Shown: piece after piece, positions 15,501-24,197 of the stretch | How the letters are laid out: every line of letters starts with the position of its first letter | How positions within the stretch are numbered: the first letter of the stretch is position 1 | Assembly: GCF_004522215.1 (NCBI RefSeq) | Contig: NZ_SDLR01000005.1 | Location: forward strand, 279,086 to 343,085 | Origin: Ammoniphilus sp. YIM 78166 | GTDB lineage: Bacteria > Bacillota > Bacilli > Aneurinibacillales > RAOX-1 | Reading direction: 5' to 3' | Length of the DNA stretch: 64,000 nt | Program-made: the position numbers and the translations under genes | The notes under the pieces: model-generated | Database searches by the model: none | What the model saw: the letters and a program-made list of their open reading frames with translations, nothing else | Told to the model about the DNA's origin: nothing

Positions 15501-15927
15501 CTGGCCACCGTCTCAATGAAAATCCCCTTTGTCCACGGTTTGGATCCATGTTTTTTCGAGAAATGAAGTGATTTGGGTCTACTTTTTAGAAGTCCATCTA
15601 AACTTCGGTTTAGAGCCTTTCATTCCAAGCTGATTTTTTAAGTAATTCCGCTTTTATTTTTCGTCTATACCCTTTTTGGGCCCCGAACACTCTCACTCGT
15701 GGGCGGATGCTCACAAAATTTTTGATTTGCTCACGGAAAAGTGGCGTTTGCTCACGAGTTGGTATCGTTTGTTCACGTACCTGTAACCATTCCAGCTAAT
15801 CTCGGAGGTTTGGTCACGATACTCGGCGAGTTGCTCCCGAACCCGTAATGGATACAAATTAACTCGCTTTACTCTTTCTCGAGTAGTGATCAAGCACCAA
15901 CTTTAATGCCGGGGATTTTCATATAAA
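15501..15927 (+). repeat. CTCAC 21-nt phased intergenic element, copy A
   Basis: A non-coding stretch of about 430 bp that aligns nearly end to end, in the same orientation, with 50594-51058. Shared blocks begin with CTGGCCACCGTCTC and end with GGGGATTTTCATATAAA. Its centre carries the words CTCACAAAA, CTCACGGAA, CTCACGAGT, TTCACGTAC, GTCACGATA and CTCCCGAAC at spacings of 20, 21, 21, about 41 and 21 nt. The rest of the gap up to pdxA2 holds a possible terminator stem CCGCCTG/CAGGCGG (15928-15963) for that gene. Confidence 0.75.
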
Positions 15928-16008
15928 CCGCCTGAGGACCGAGATTCGTGCCCTGAACCAGGCGGATTCTCGAATGTTTATGAATCAATCCTCAGATGAT
16001 GTAACCGC

Positions 16009-17013
16009 CTATGTCAGCCTACTCGCCTTAGGACTAAGCAGGATCGCTTGGCGAATCGCTTCCTTCAGGCTTGATTCATCGGCTTTCCCTGTTCCTGCAA
16101 TGTCGAAGGCTGTTCCATGGTCCACGCTGGTGCGGATCACGTGGAGCCCCACGGTGATATTTACGCCTGTCTCCAAGCCTAGCACCTTAATCGGGCCATG
16201 TCCCTGATCGTGATACATCGCGACGACCATATCAAAGTCGCCTTTTACCGCCCGATAGAAGAGGGTATCAGCCGGAAGCGGGCCAACCACGCAAATGCCT
16301 TCTTCTTGGGCCCGAATTACCGCCGGTACAATTTTTTCCTCTTCTTCCCCGTACCCGAATAAGCCATTCTCCCCGGCATGAGGGTTGATCCCGCAGACGG
16401 CAATGCGGGGCTTTTCACAGCCTGACCGCTTTAAGGCCTGATCCGCTAGTGCGACGACGGTGTACACCCGCTGTTCCGTAATTTGTTTGACCGCATCAAT
16501 AAGGCCGATATGGGTGGTTACATGGATCACTTTCAATTGAGGAGACGATAGAAGCATCGCATAGTCTGTTGTCCCTGTAAGCTGCGCCAGGATTTCTGTA
16601 TGTCCAGGGTAAAGATGGCCGGCTTTATGCAAGGCTTCTTTATTCAGGGGAGCCGTACAAATTGCATCGATGCGGCCCGCGTCAGCCAGTTCCACGGCTT
16701 TTTTCACATAGGAGAAGGCTGCATGTCCCGCTTCAGCCGATACCCTCCCATAGGGTAAATCAGCGGAAACAAGAGCTAAATCCAAACAATCAATCACGCC
16801 GTGTGAGAACCGGCCATCTTCGGGGGATTCAATCGCTAGGATAGCGAATTCACTCCTCACTAGCTTTTTGGCCCGCTCCAGTATGCTGCGATCTCCAATC
16901 ACAAAAGGTCTGCATGCTTGATAGAGGGATGGGTCTTCTAAGGCTTTTATGATAATCTCAGGCCCAACCCCCGCGGCGTCCCCCATGGTAATTCCAATCA
17001 TCGGCCTATACAT
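16009..17013 (-). CDS. pdxA2: 4-phosphoerythronate/threonate dehydrogenase, PdxA2
   Basis: A 334-residue member of the PdxA family (4-hydroxythreonine-4-phosphate dehydrogenase). It begins IGITMGDAAGVGPEI and carries the metal-binding histidines in PGHTEIL, GINPHAGE and YHDQGHGP, followed by GLHVIRTSVDHGTAFDIAG. Together with OtnK it forms the known route in which a four-carbon acid sugar is phosphorylated and then oxidised and decarboxylated to a triose phosphate. That pairing, rather than vitamin B6 synthesis, is why it is called PdxA2. Its ATG lies inside the end of otnK (8-nt overlap), so the two are translationally coupled. The enzyme is cytosolic. Confidence 0.92.
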   Translation of the reverse strand: MYRPMIGITMGDAAGVGPEIIIKALEDPSLYQACRPFVIGDRSILERAKKLVRSEFAILAIESPEDGRFSHGVIDCLDLALVSADLPYGRVSAEAGHAAFSYVKKAVELADAGRIDAICTAPLNKEALHKAGHLYPGHTEILAQLTGTTDYAMLLSSPQLKVIHVTTHIGLIDAVKQITEQRVYTVVALADQALKRSGCEKPRIAVCGINPHAGENGLFGYGEEEEKIVPAVIRAQEEGICVVGPLPADTLFYRAVKGDFDMVVAMYHDQGHGPIKVLGLETGVNITVGLHVIRTSVDHGTAFDIAGTGKADESSLKEAIRQAILLSPKASRLT

Positions 17014-18286
17014 CTGTCATTTCCCCTTTCAACAAGTTCCTCGCATTCCAAAGAGAGCTTTCCTGGCCAAAGCCACCCGCTTTCGTCACCACAAATAATC
17101 GATCCTTTTCAGGAGCCCTGCTCAACGGAATCCCTGTTTCCAGTTCTTGGATTAACTGCAATTCCGTGATCCCCAAGCTCTTGCACACCGCCTTGGCCGT
17201 ATCCCCGCCCGTAAGAATCAATCCCTGTACTGAAACCTTCTCAACCACTTCTGCCGTAACGGTTCCTAATGCCGAAGAAATAGTCTCCGCGAACAGGACG
17301 GTCGAGTCCTCCACCGGGTTAAGTTGGCAAGGAGCTACCGACAAACTCACATCCCTTCCGCTTTTTAGAGCGGCTTCAAGCTCCTCGCGGCAGCGCGCTA
17401 GTTCGCTCTGGCGGGATTCTTCCCGCATTAGTGCTATTGGCTGAATTTCTACAGATCGAACGGATGGCCGTGACGTATACACCTCAAGTTGTTGTTTGGT
17501 AACCGGTGATAGGCTCCCGGAAACGAGCATAACCGGTCCATCCACGGGCTGAAAGGAAATCGGTTGTTTCTTTGCTTCTCTGCCTGTATTCCAACTCTCA
17601 GCGAGGGGGATGGTCAAGCCAGCGGATCCGACCCATAATGTCCGGAACCCTAAGGGTTCCACTTTACGAACCAAGTCTAGCAAATCGGAATCCGTCTCTG
17701 CATCACACACAAGGATGGCAATTTGATCTTCTTTCATCTTTAATAGAAAGTGTGTGATAGCTTCCTCACTGCCATCCAAGATGGACTGATCGAGCAATCC
17801 CATTTTTCTGCGAGTCTGACTCGCTAGGATCGTCGTCAAGCTAGAGCTTTTCATCGGGTTTTTCGGATCCCGGGCAAACTCGGTTTCATGAAGAGGCTTC
17901 TGGCGTACATAATGCATGCCGTGTTTCGTGGTTCTCCCGAGGGCAGGGAAAGCAGGGGCAACAAATGCAAATTCATAATCCATATGGTCAAGGATGGCAT
18001 CGATTTCTGCACCAAGATTGCCGCGTAAGGTGGAATCTACTTTCTTATAAATCCGCTCCACCCCTGCCTGCTTCATTTCTTCAGCCACCCTGCTGACCTT
18101 TTGATAGGCTTCGGTGGACTTAAGTGCTCTGCTGTCCGTATCCGCCACGGCAACTTCCGCGGTAAATTGGCGGCTTGAACCCTCTTCCGATAGGTAAACG
18201 GACGTCTGGAACCCACGCGTTGCAAAAGTGATTCCAGCATCAGACGCCCCCGTCAGATCATCTGCAATTACTCCCCATTTCGCCAT
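17006..18286 (-). CDS. otnK: four-carbon acid sugar kinase (DUF1537), OtnK/DtnK type
   Basis: A 426-residue kinase. The N-terminal substrate domain begins GVIADDLTGASDAG and contains KKVDSTLRGN. The C-terminal nucleotide-binding domain has LILTGGDTAKAVCKSLGI and the terminal VVTKAGGFG. These are the DUF1537 hallmarks shared by D-threonate, D-erythronate, L-threonate and 3-oxo-tetronate kinases; the exact stereoisomer cannot be read from sequence. The gene lies between dgoD and pdxA2 and overlaps pdxA2. No epimerase or aldolase partner (OtnI/OtnC) is present in the window, which favours a threonate/erythronate kinase over the 3-oxo-tetronate type. Confidence 0.9.
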   Translation of the reverse strand: MAKWGVIADDLTGASDAGITFATRGFQTSVYLSEEGSSRQFTAEVAVADTDSRALKSTEAYQKVSRVAEEMKQAGVERIYKKVDSTLRGNLGAEIDAILDHMDYEFAFVAPAFPALGRTTKHGMHYVRQKPLHETEFARDPKNPMKSSSLTTILASQTRRKMGLLDQSILDGSEEAITHFLLKMKEDQIAILVCDAETDSDLLDLVRKVEPLGFRTLWVGSAGLTIPLAESWNTGREAKKQPISFQPVDGPVMLVSGSLSPVTKQQLEVYTSRPSVRSVEIQPIALMREESRQSELARCREELEAALKSGRDVSLSVAPCQLNPVEDSTVLFAETISSALGTVTAEVVEKVSVQGLILTGGDTAKAVCKSLGITELQLIQELETGIPLSRAPEKDRLFVVTKAGGFGQESSLWNARNLLKGEMTDV

Positions 18287-18329
18287 CCTTATCGAACTCC
18301 CCTTCTTTTATCTTTCATCCCCAAAAAGA

Positions 18330-18350
18330 AAGAGACTTTAACAGTCTCTT
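18330..18350 (-). terminator. terminator of dgoD copy 1
   Basis: A perfect 8-bp stem AAGAGACT/AGTCTCTT. On the minus strand it is followed by CTTTCTTTTTGG. A homologous hairpin stands at the same place after the second dgoD (47818-47834), so it was part of the duplicated block. Confidence 0.8.
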
Positions 18351-18354
18351 TTGT

Positions 18355-19503
18355 CTACCATTCGGCAATACTGCCATCTTTATGGCGCCAGATTGGATTT
18401 CTCCAACGATGACCCTGTTCCGCCATTTTCCGCACATAGTCTTCATTGATCGTAATGCCTAAACCTGGCCCTTGTGGGATTTGAACATGTCCGTCCTTAT
18501 AGGCAAAAACGGAAGCATCCTGTACATAATCCAGCAGGTCATTTCCTTGATTATAATGGATACCCAAGCTTTGCTCTTGAATAAAGGCGTTGTACGACGT
18601 GGCATCTACCTGTAGGCAAGAGGCTAAAGCAATCGGCCCCAGCGGACAATGCGGGGCAACCGCCACGTCATAGGCTTCCGCCATGGCAAAGATCTTTTTG
18701 CATTCCGTAATTCCTCCCGCGTGAGACAAGTCAGGCTGGATAATGTCCACCCATCCGCCCTCTAACAGGTTTTTGAAATCCCAACGCGAAAACATCCGCT
18801 CGCCTGTCGCGATCGGGGTGCTCGTATGGCGGGCGATTTCCCGCAGCGCTTCATTATTTTCAGGAAGCACAGGTTCTTCGATGAACATCAATCGGTAGGG
18901 CTCTAATTCTTTGGCCAGGATTTTTGCCATCGGCTTATGTACACGACCATGAAAATCTACACCGATGCCAAAATAAGGCCCGACGGCCTCGCGTATCGCT
19001 GCGACTCGTTCTAGCACCTGGTCGATTTTTTCATGCGTATCAATATATTGAAGCTCTTCCGTGGCGTTCATCTTAATGGCCGTGAAGCCTGCTTGCTTCT
19101 TCTCCAATGCCGCTTGCCCAACATCGCTTGGTCGATCTCCGCCAATCCAGGAATAAACACGCATCGAATCCCGGCAAGCCCCTCCGAGCAATTGGTAAAT
19201 GGGGGCATTATAGAACTTGCCCTTAATATCCCATAAAGCCTGGTCGATCCCGGCTATCGCGCTCATGAGGATCGGGCCTCCGCGATAAAACCCTCCGCGA
19301 TACATGACCTGCCAATGATCTTCGATCCGCAAGGGATCAGCTCCGACTAAATAATCCATCATTTCTTCCACGGCCGTTTGCACGGTATGGGCTTTTCCTT
19401 CCACCACAGGCTCTCCCCAGCCCACGATGCCTTCATCCGTCTCAATCTTTAAAAAGAGCCAGCGAGGCGGTACAATAAAGGTTTCAAATTTTGTAATCTT
19501 CAT
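18355..19503 (-). CDS. dgoD: D-galactonate dehydratase, copy 1
   Basis: A 382-residue enolase-superfamily enzyme, collinear over its full length with E. coli DgoD. Metal ligands are Asp183 (VDFHGR), Glu209 (FIEEP) and Glu235 (TGERMFSR). His185 and His285 (APHCPLGP) are the expected acid and base, and the C-terminus WRNPIWRHKDGSIAEW is a DgoD hallmark. It dehydrates D-galactonate to 2-keto-3-deoxygalactonate. No DgoK or DgoA is nearby, so later steps must be encoded elsewhere. It lies 67 bp downstream of the GH2 gene. A second copy at 47841 differs at only six residues. Confidence 0.92.
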   Translation of the reverse strand: MKITKFETFIVPPRWLFLKIETDEGIVGWGEPVVEGKAHTVQTAVEEMMDYLVGADPLRIEDHWQVMYRGGFYRGGPILMSAIAGIDQALWDIKGKFYNAPIYQLLGGACRDSMRVYSWIGGDRPSDVGQAALEKKQAGFTAIKMNATEELQYIDTHEKIDQVLERVAAIREAVGPYFGIGVDFHGRVHKPMAKILAKELEPYRLMFIEEPVLPENNEALREIARHTSTPIATGERMFSRWDFKNLLEGGWVDIIQPDLSHAGGITECKKIFAMAEAYDVAVAPHCPLGPIALASCLQVDATSYNAFIQEQSLGIHYNQGNDLLDYVQDASVFAYKDGHVQIPQGPGLGITINEDYVRKMAEQGHRWRNPIWRHKDGSIAEW

Positions 19504-19534
19504 GTCTTCAGCTCCGTTTCTTTTTCAATATGCA

Positions 19535-19557
19535 AAAGGGAGGACGGACCTCCCTTT
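19535..19557 (-). terminator. terminator after GH2 gene
   Basis: A perfect 9-bp stem AAAGGGAGG/CCTCCCTTT with a 5-nt loop between the GH2 gene and dgoD. On the minus strand it runs into TTTTGC. It suggests that dgoD is transcribed at a reduced level relative to the upstream operon, or from its own promoter. Confidence 0.75.
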
Positions 19558-19570
19558 ATGTTGATGAAGA

Positions 19571-22318
19571 TTAAGCCAGCCTCACTTCTTCCGCACCCGA
19601 GCTCTGCTGCTGCCTCAAGCTGATCTTCATCAGCTGATGCACTACCTGCGTAGCAATCGGATGAATACCATAATGCTCCGTCAATCTCCAAGTCGTTAAG
19701 GTAATTGAACCCTCGCCGTAATGGTGGCGAAGAATGGACCCTCCAACCTGGCCGATCCAGCCTTGGAAATACCCGGAGATGATCTCGCAAGACTCCGCCA
19801 GTCCGGGGTTCCCGAATAAGTGAATCGCTCGGCGCCCGCCGGCAATCTTATAATCATGAAAAGGAACAACGTAATGCGGAATCAGCTCATCCACTTCCCA
19901 TCCCATCTCCGGCAGGAGTGGAATACCGGGAAACTCGTTCGGATTCACGTAGTTAAAGGAAGAAGCTCTCGGCCAGCTTTCCCCTTCTGGAAGATGACGG
20001 AAGGTATACTGTCCCTTTGATGTAAGCTGATCGCCCTGCTCAGCCATGAAAAGAACATGTCCGCCTTCACGAGCAAACGCGAGAACCGCTTCATCGAGGC
20101 AATTGGTGACAACGACCGTTTCCTTATCGAACGACTCGCCAATGGTACACCCTTGAGCCCTCAGCTGTTGAACGAACGATTCAGGCATCTGATAAGGTAC
20201 TAAGGTCAAGCCTTCCTTCCCGTTGATTACCATAGGTGAAATGGTCAGCTCTTCGCTATTTTTCGCCCATATATCTCCGTTCACGAGAAGACTTACATGC
20301 AGCTCATAGAATCCTGGAGCCTCGACTGTCGGTACCTTAAAAGATATGGCCTTCTGCAAATGAATATGTACTTCCCCTTGCACAGTAACCGGAATCTGTC
20401 CGCTTAGCCCGGTTCCTGCTATTCTCCACTCGATCGTCCCCTCGAAAGCTTTGAGGTCATGGTTTGAAAGGATGATATCACCTTGGAAATTCTGTTCGCA
20501 CCATACATTATGGTTTACCCCATCAACCATGACGGTTAGGGGACCGTTGAAATCCTTTAGGTTCTCGAATCCTTCCTTCGGATTCCGCATGTAGTCCAGC
20601 CACCCATTCGTTTCCCACTCGATATCGGTAAACTCCGTCACGACATATCCCGCGATCGCAGGACGTTTGCGCATTTCCTCTACCACCGACTTTACCGCTC
20701 GAAACATCCGGGTTTGTGAGGAGACCGCCAGTTCTTCGAACGTTGGGAAGATCCGGTCCAACCCAAACTTGGAAAAGTTCGCTTCCGCCGTCGTCGGCTT
20801 CTTATAATCCTCCTGATGCGACTCCTCTCCTTGGTTAACGAACCACCAGGGCTCTCCTCCATAGTGCTGCTTGAGCTTCTCTATACTCGGAAGCCCCCAT
20901 ATGCCAAATTCAGAAATGATAATCGGCTCACCATTGGACTTTCTACCGCCGACAAAATTCTGATCCGGATTACCCAGAACGAACTCATCCAAATCTTTTT
21001 TCCATGCATCCAACTGATCCGGGCAGACAAAGTAGCGATGGTGATCATTAATATCCGTTTTGACATGCGTCCATCCGGAATTATCGCAAACCAACCGTGT
21101 AGAATCCAGCTCTTTTACTTCCTGATACAGCTCTTCCACATGCGTTTGCTTCGCTGGATCCTTGGCCAGGTCCCATTCTAGTCCCCACTCTTCATTATAA
21201 ATCGACCAAATCAGTATGGATGGATGATTATAATCCCTCCGGATCATGGCCGTCAGGTCCTTCTTAAAGCGGTTCTGTCCTTGCGGCGTCCATTTCACGT
21301 AATTCGGAGGCTCTGCCCAAATCAACATCCCCATCCGGTCAGCCCAATAGAGGTAACGCGGAATCTCTACTTTAATGTGCTTTCGCAAGAGGTTAAAGCC
21401 CATTTCCTTGGCTAAACGAATCTCGTTTTGGATATATTCATCCGAAGGTGCCACATAAACCGTATCCGGATAAAACGCCTGATCCAGCGCTCCGCGGAGG
21501 TAGATTGGCTTTCCGTTTAGGCAAACCAGCCCATCGCGGTGTTCTACTTTTCGCATGCCAAAAGTTGATGAAGATTGATCTAATCCTTCAATGGCAATGG
21601 TCAACTCATATAAGTGCGGATGGTCAGGCTCCCACAAAATGGCCTCCGGCATATCCACAATAAATTCTACCACTGAACCTTCTAAGTTAAACTCTCCTGA
21701 ATTTAGTTCCCCTTTCGGGTCCACGTGATCTTTTACCACGTAGTGCACCTTCTCTTGTCCGCAAGGTGTCGTATTGAGCTCCACTCGGACGTGCGCCTTC
21801 TGCTCATCAACAACCGGGGTGATCCTGACATCCTGCACATAAAGCTGCGCACGTTCCTCCAGGAATACCGATTGCCATATCCCGCTTACTCGCGTATACC
21901 AGCTCCCCTGCTTTCCAATCGGAATTTCCGCGTTATCCTGTGGGTCATACACACGAACGGCGAGCGTATTTTCTCCCTCAGGTGAAAGAAGATCCGTAAT
22001 ATCGAACTCAAAAGGAGTAAAGCCTCCCTCATGCTCACCGGCATAGTTTCCATTGATCCATACTCGCGTGTGGTAGTCTACCGCGTCAAAGTGCAGGATC
22101 AGTCGCTTGCTCTCTTGCTTGCAAGCAGAGAAGCCTCGGCTGTACCAGGCCGCACCATTATAATGAAGGTATTGTCCCCCTTCTCTTTGCCAAATGTGCG
22201 GGACGTCTACCGATCTCGCAGCCGGCAACCCCTTTATATGCCATCGATCTTTTTCCCCTACATTTTTTGGATCGATTTCAAAACCCCACATACCATTCAA
22301 ATTCCACTGCTTCCTCAT
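19571..22318 (-). CDS. glycoside hydrolase family 2 (beta-galactosidase/glucuronidase-like)
   Basis: A 915-residue cytosolic protein without a signal peptide. Residues 1-160 form the GH2 sugar-binding jelly roll, about 165-265 the immunoglobulin-like sandwich, and 270-600 the TIM barrel. The acid/base is Glu376 (SIYNEEWG) and the nucleophile Glu470 (IISEFGIWG). About 300 further residues follow as accessory domains. It could act on beta-galactosides, beta-glucuronides or beta-mannosides; a galactoside fits the neighbouring dgoD. In-frame starts exist up to 22546 but overlap the permease. ATG 22318 has GGAGGAGGAAGG before it and is chosen. It is the last gene of the binding-protein/permease operon. 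Residues 212-221 reappear as a fragment upstream of the second dgoD. Confidence 0.9.
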   Translation of the reverse strand: MRKQWNLNGMWGFEIDPKNVGEKDRWHIKGLPAARSVDVPHIWQREGGQYLHYNGAAWYSRGFSACKQESKRLILHFDAVDYHTRVWINGNYAGEHEGGFTPFEFDITDLLSPEGENTLAVRVYDPQDNAEIPIGKQGSWYTRVSGIWQSVFLEERAQLYVQDVRITPVVDEQKAHVRVELNTTPCGQEKVHYVVKDHVDPKGELNSGEFNLEGSVVEFIVDMPEAILWEPDHPHLYELTIAIEGLDQSSSTFGMRKVEHRDGLVCLNGKPIYLRGALDQAFYPDTVYVAPSDEYIQNEIRLAKEMGFNLLRKHIKVEIPRYLYWADRMGMLIWAEPPNYVKWTPQGQNRFKKDLTAMIRRDYNHPSILIWSIYNEEWGLEWDLAKDPAKQTHVEELYQEVKELDSTRLVCDNSGWTHVKTDINDHHRYFVCPDQLDAWKKDLDEFVLGNPDQNFVGGRKSNGEPIIISEFGIWGLPSIEKLKQHYGGEPWWFVNQGEESHQEDYKKPTTAEANFSKFGLDRIFPTFEELAVSSQTRMFRAVKSVVEEMRKRPAIAGYVVTEFTDIEWETNGWLDYMRNPKEGFENLKDFNGPLTVMVDGVNHNVWCEQNFQGDIILSNHDLKAFEGTIEWRIAGTGLSGQIPVTVQGEVHIHLQKAISFKVPTVEAPGFYELHVSLLVNGDIWAKNSEELTISPMVINGKEGLTLVPYQMPESFVQQLRAQGCTIGESFDKETVVVTNCLDEAVLAFAREGGHVLFMAEQGDQLTSKGQYTFRHLPEGESWPRASSFNYVNPNEFPGIPLLPEMGWEVDELIPHYVVPFHDYKIAGGRRAIHLFGNPGLAESCEIISGYFQGWIGQVGGSILRHHYGEGSITLTTWRLTEHYGIHPIATQVVHQLMKISLRQQQSSGAEEVRLA

Positions 22319-22347
22319 ATATCCTTCCTCCTCCATTTCTCCTTCTG

Positions 22348-23178
22348 TTACCCCTTGATTCCTGTCATGGTAATCCCTTTGATAATATGTCTTTGGAACA
22401 GGATAAAGACAATCAGCGCGGGTAAGCTGGCCAGCATATTGGCCGCCATTGGCCGAGTCAATTCTCCTGTATAGGCACTTTGAAATAACGGGATGCCCAC
22501 CGGCAACGTCATCATTTCCTCCGAAGTGATGGCTAGATAAGGCCACAGGAAGTTATTCCATGAACTGATAAAGGTAAAAATGGCTAAAGCCGCCATGGAA
22601 GAGCGGGATAGCGGGAGAAAAATGCTCCAGTAAACACGGAACAGCCCTGCCCCATCAATCGTTGCAGCTTCCACGAGCTCCTTGGGAATGTTATCGTAGA
22701 ACTGCTTGAGGATCAGTACCCCAAGCGGCGCTGCTATGCTTGGCAAAATAATAGAGCTGTAAGAATTGATCAGTCCATTTTCTACCATCATCAAGAATAA
22801 CGGAACAATGGTCGCTTCTGTTGGAACCATGAGCCCGGCAATGATGACCCAAAACACCCATTTCTTCCCCTTAAAAGGAATCCTAGACAGCGCAAAAGCA
22901 GCTAGTGATGTGACGGTGAGGGTGGCCACCGTCGTGACGACAGCGATATAGACACTATTGATCGTCCATCGCCAAATCGAAGCGCTTTCTGTAATAAAAA
23001 TGAAGTTCTCTAGCGAAAAAGGAGGCGTGACCAATGCGCTTAACACGGTCACCGGCGACCCATCCGGCTTGATTGAGGTTAAGACCATCCATAACATAGG
23101 TACGAGCCATAGAATAATAACGGAATAACTGATAATATAAAGTGCTAGTCTTCCGATGCTCAGCCGCTGCTTCTGCAT
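22348..23178 (-). CDS. carbohydrate ABC transporter permease, MalG type
   Basis: A 276-residue inner-membrane protein with six predicted helices and the binding-protein-dependent transport signature EAATIDGAGLFRVYWSIFLPLS (the EAA loop contacting the ATPase). N-terminal LVPMLWMVLTSIKPDG and the C-terminal IKGITMTGIKG are typical of MalG-like permeases. It pairs with the MalF-type permease just upstream and the binding protein at 24198. No ATPase is encoded here, so a shared MsmK-type ATPase is probably used, which is normal in Paenibacillaceae. Confidence 0.92.
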   Translation of the reverse strand: MQKQRLSIGRLALYIISYSVIILWLVPMLWMVLTSIKPDGSPVTVLSALVTPPFSLENFIFITESASIWRWTINSVYIAVVTTVATLTVTSLAAFALSRIPFKGKKWVFWVIIAGLMVPTEATIVPLFLMMVENGLINSYSSIILPSIAAPLGVLILKQFYDNIPKELVEAATIDGAGLFRVYWSIFLPLSRSSMAALAIFTFISSWNNFLWPYLAITSEEMMTLPVGIPLFQSAYTGELTRPMAANMLASLPALIVFILFQRHIIKGITMTGIKG

Positions 23179-23199
23179 GTGGCATCTATTCCTTCCTAT

Positions 23200-24141
23200 T
23201 TAGTCTTTTTTGGACAAGAATTTGAACTGAATAAGTGCGAACACAATCATAACAGCAAACAAGAAGTAGGACATGGCTGCAGATAAGCCCATTTCATTGC
23301 TCCGGAAACCGGTCTCGTAAATGTACTGAACCAATGGACGGGTAGCCGTGCCTGGTCCTCCTTGCGTCATCAGCCAGGGCTGTCCGAAGAGTTTAAAGGA
23401 AGCAATTGATTGCAGGACGACGATCAATAGCGTTACGCCCTTCAGGGACGGCAGCGTAATATGTAAAAAGCATTGCCAACTGTTTGCTCCATCGATTCGC
23501 GCAGCTTCGTAATATTCTTCGGGAATTTCCTGCAAACCAGCTAAATAAAGCACCATATTAAATCCAACAGTCCACCAAACCGTAGCAATGAGGATCGAAA
23601 TCCATGCCAAATGAACATCATCCAGCCAAAAAATTTCCTGAGAAATTCCAATTTTGTGCAGCATGCTGTTGACAAAACCCGTATAGGGCTGAAGCATGAA
23701 CACCCAAATGCTACTGATTACAGAAATCGATAAGATGTGCGGCAAGAAAAATGCAGAGCGAAGAAACGTTGTCCCCTTCATTTTCGCATTAACGACTAAT
23801 GCAAGGAGCAGGCCTACGATGACAAGCGTGGGGGTGGAAAGAATAACAAAATACAGCGTATTCCACAAAGCCCCCCAAAAGTACTTATCCTTAAACATAT
23901 AGGAGTAATTCTGCAAGCCAATAAATACCGGCTCCCTCCCAATCGTCCACTGGTGAAGACTGATATAGAAACCTTTTACAATCGGATACAGCATAAACCA
24001 TACATACAGCACGAGATATGGAATCAAGAATAACCAAGCAGCGATATGATTCCGAAGTGAAACACTTAGAATTCCTCGCCTTTTCTCAACTGGCATTACT
24101 TCTTGTTTTGAAGCTTCGGGTTGGACATTCACAAGACTCAC
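23200..24141 (-). CDS. carbohydrate ABC transporter permease, MalF type
   Basis: A 313-residue protein with six membrane segments after a cytosolic N-terminus. It has the EAA motif EAARIDGANSWQCFLHITLPSLK and the usual YPIVKGFYISLHQW loop. It is the first of two permeases, and the second begins 21 bp after its stop. A strong hairpin (24160-24189) separates it from the binding-protein gene. The substrate is probably an oligosaccharide released from plant polysaccharide, inferred from the GH2 enzyme downstream. Confidence 0.92.
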   Translation of the reverse strand: MSLVNVQPEASKQEVMPVEKRRGILSVSLRNHIAAWLFLIPYLVLYVWFMLYPIVKGFYISLHQWTIGREPVFIGLQNYSYMFKDKYFWGALWNTLYFVILSTPTLVIVGLLLALVVNAKMKGTTFLRSAFFLPHILSISVISSIWVFMLQPYTGFVNSMLHKIGISQEIFWLDDVHLAWISILIATVWWTVGFNMVLYLAGLQEIPEEYYEAARIDGANSWQCFLHITLPSLKGVTLLIVVLQSIASFKLFGQPWLMTQGGPGTATRPLVQYIYETGFRSNEMGLSAAMSYFLFAVMIVFALIQFKFLSKKD

Positions 24142-24159
24142 CCCCTACTTTTAGTAAAA

Positions 24160-24189
24160 GAAGGGGCTAGCAGATGGAGTAGCCCCTTC
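24160..24189 (-). terminator. intra-operon hairpin between binding protein and permeases
   Basis: A perfect 10-bp stem GAAGGGGCTA/TAGCCCCTTC with a 10-nt loop lies nine bases after the binding-protein stop. On the minus strand only a weak T run (TTTTACTAAAAG further on) follows. It therefore probably acts as a partial terminator or 3'-end stabiliser that keeps the binding protein more abundant than the permeases. Confidence 0.7.
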
Positions 24190-24197
24190 ATCAGATT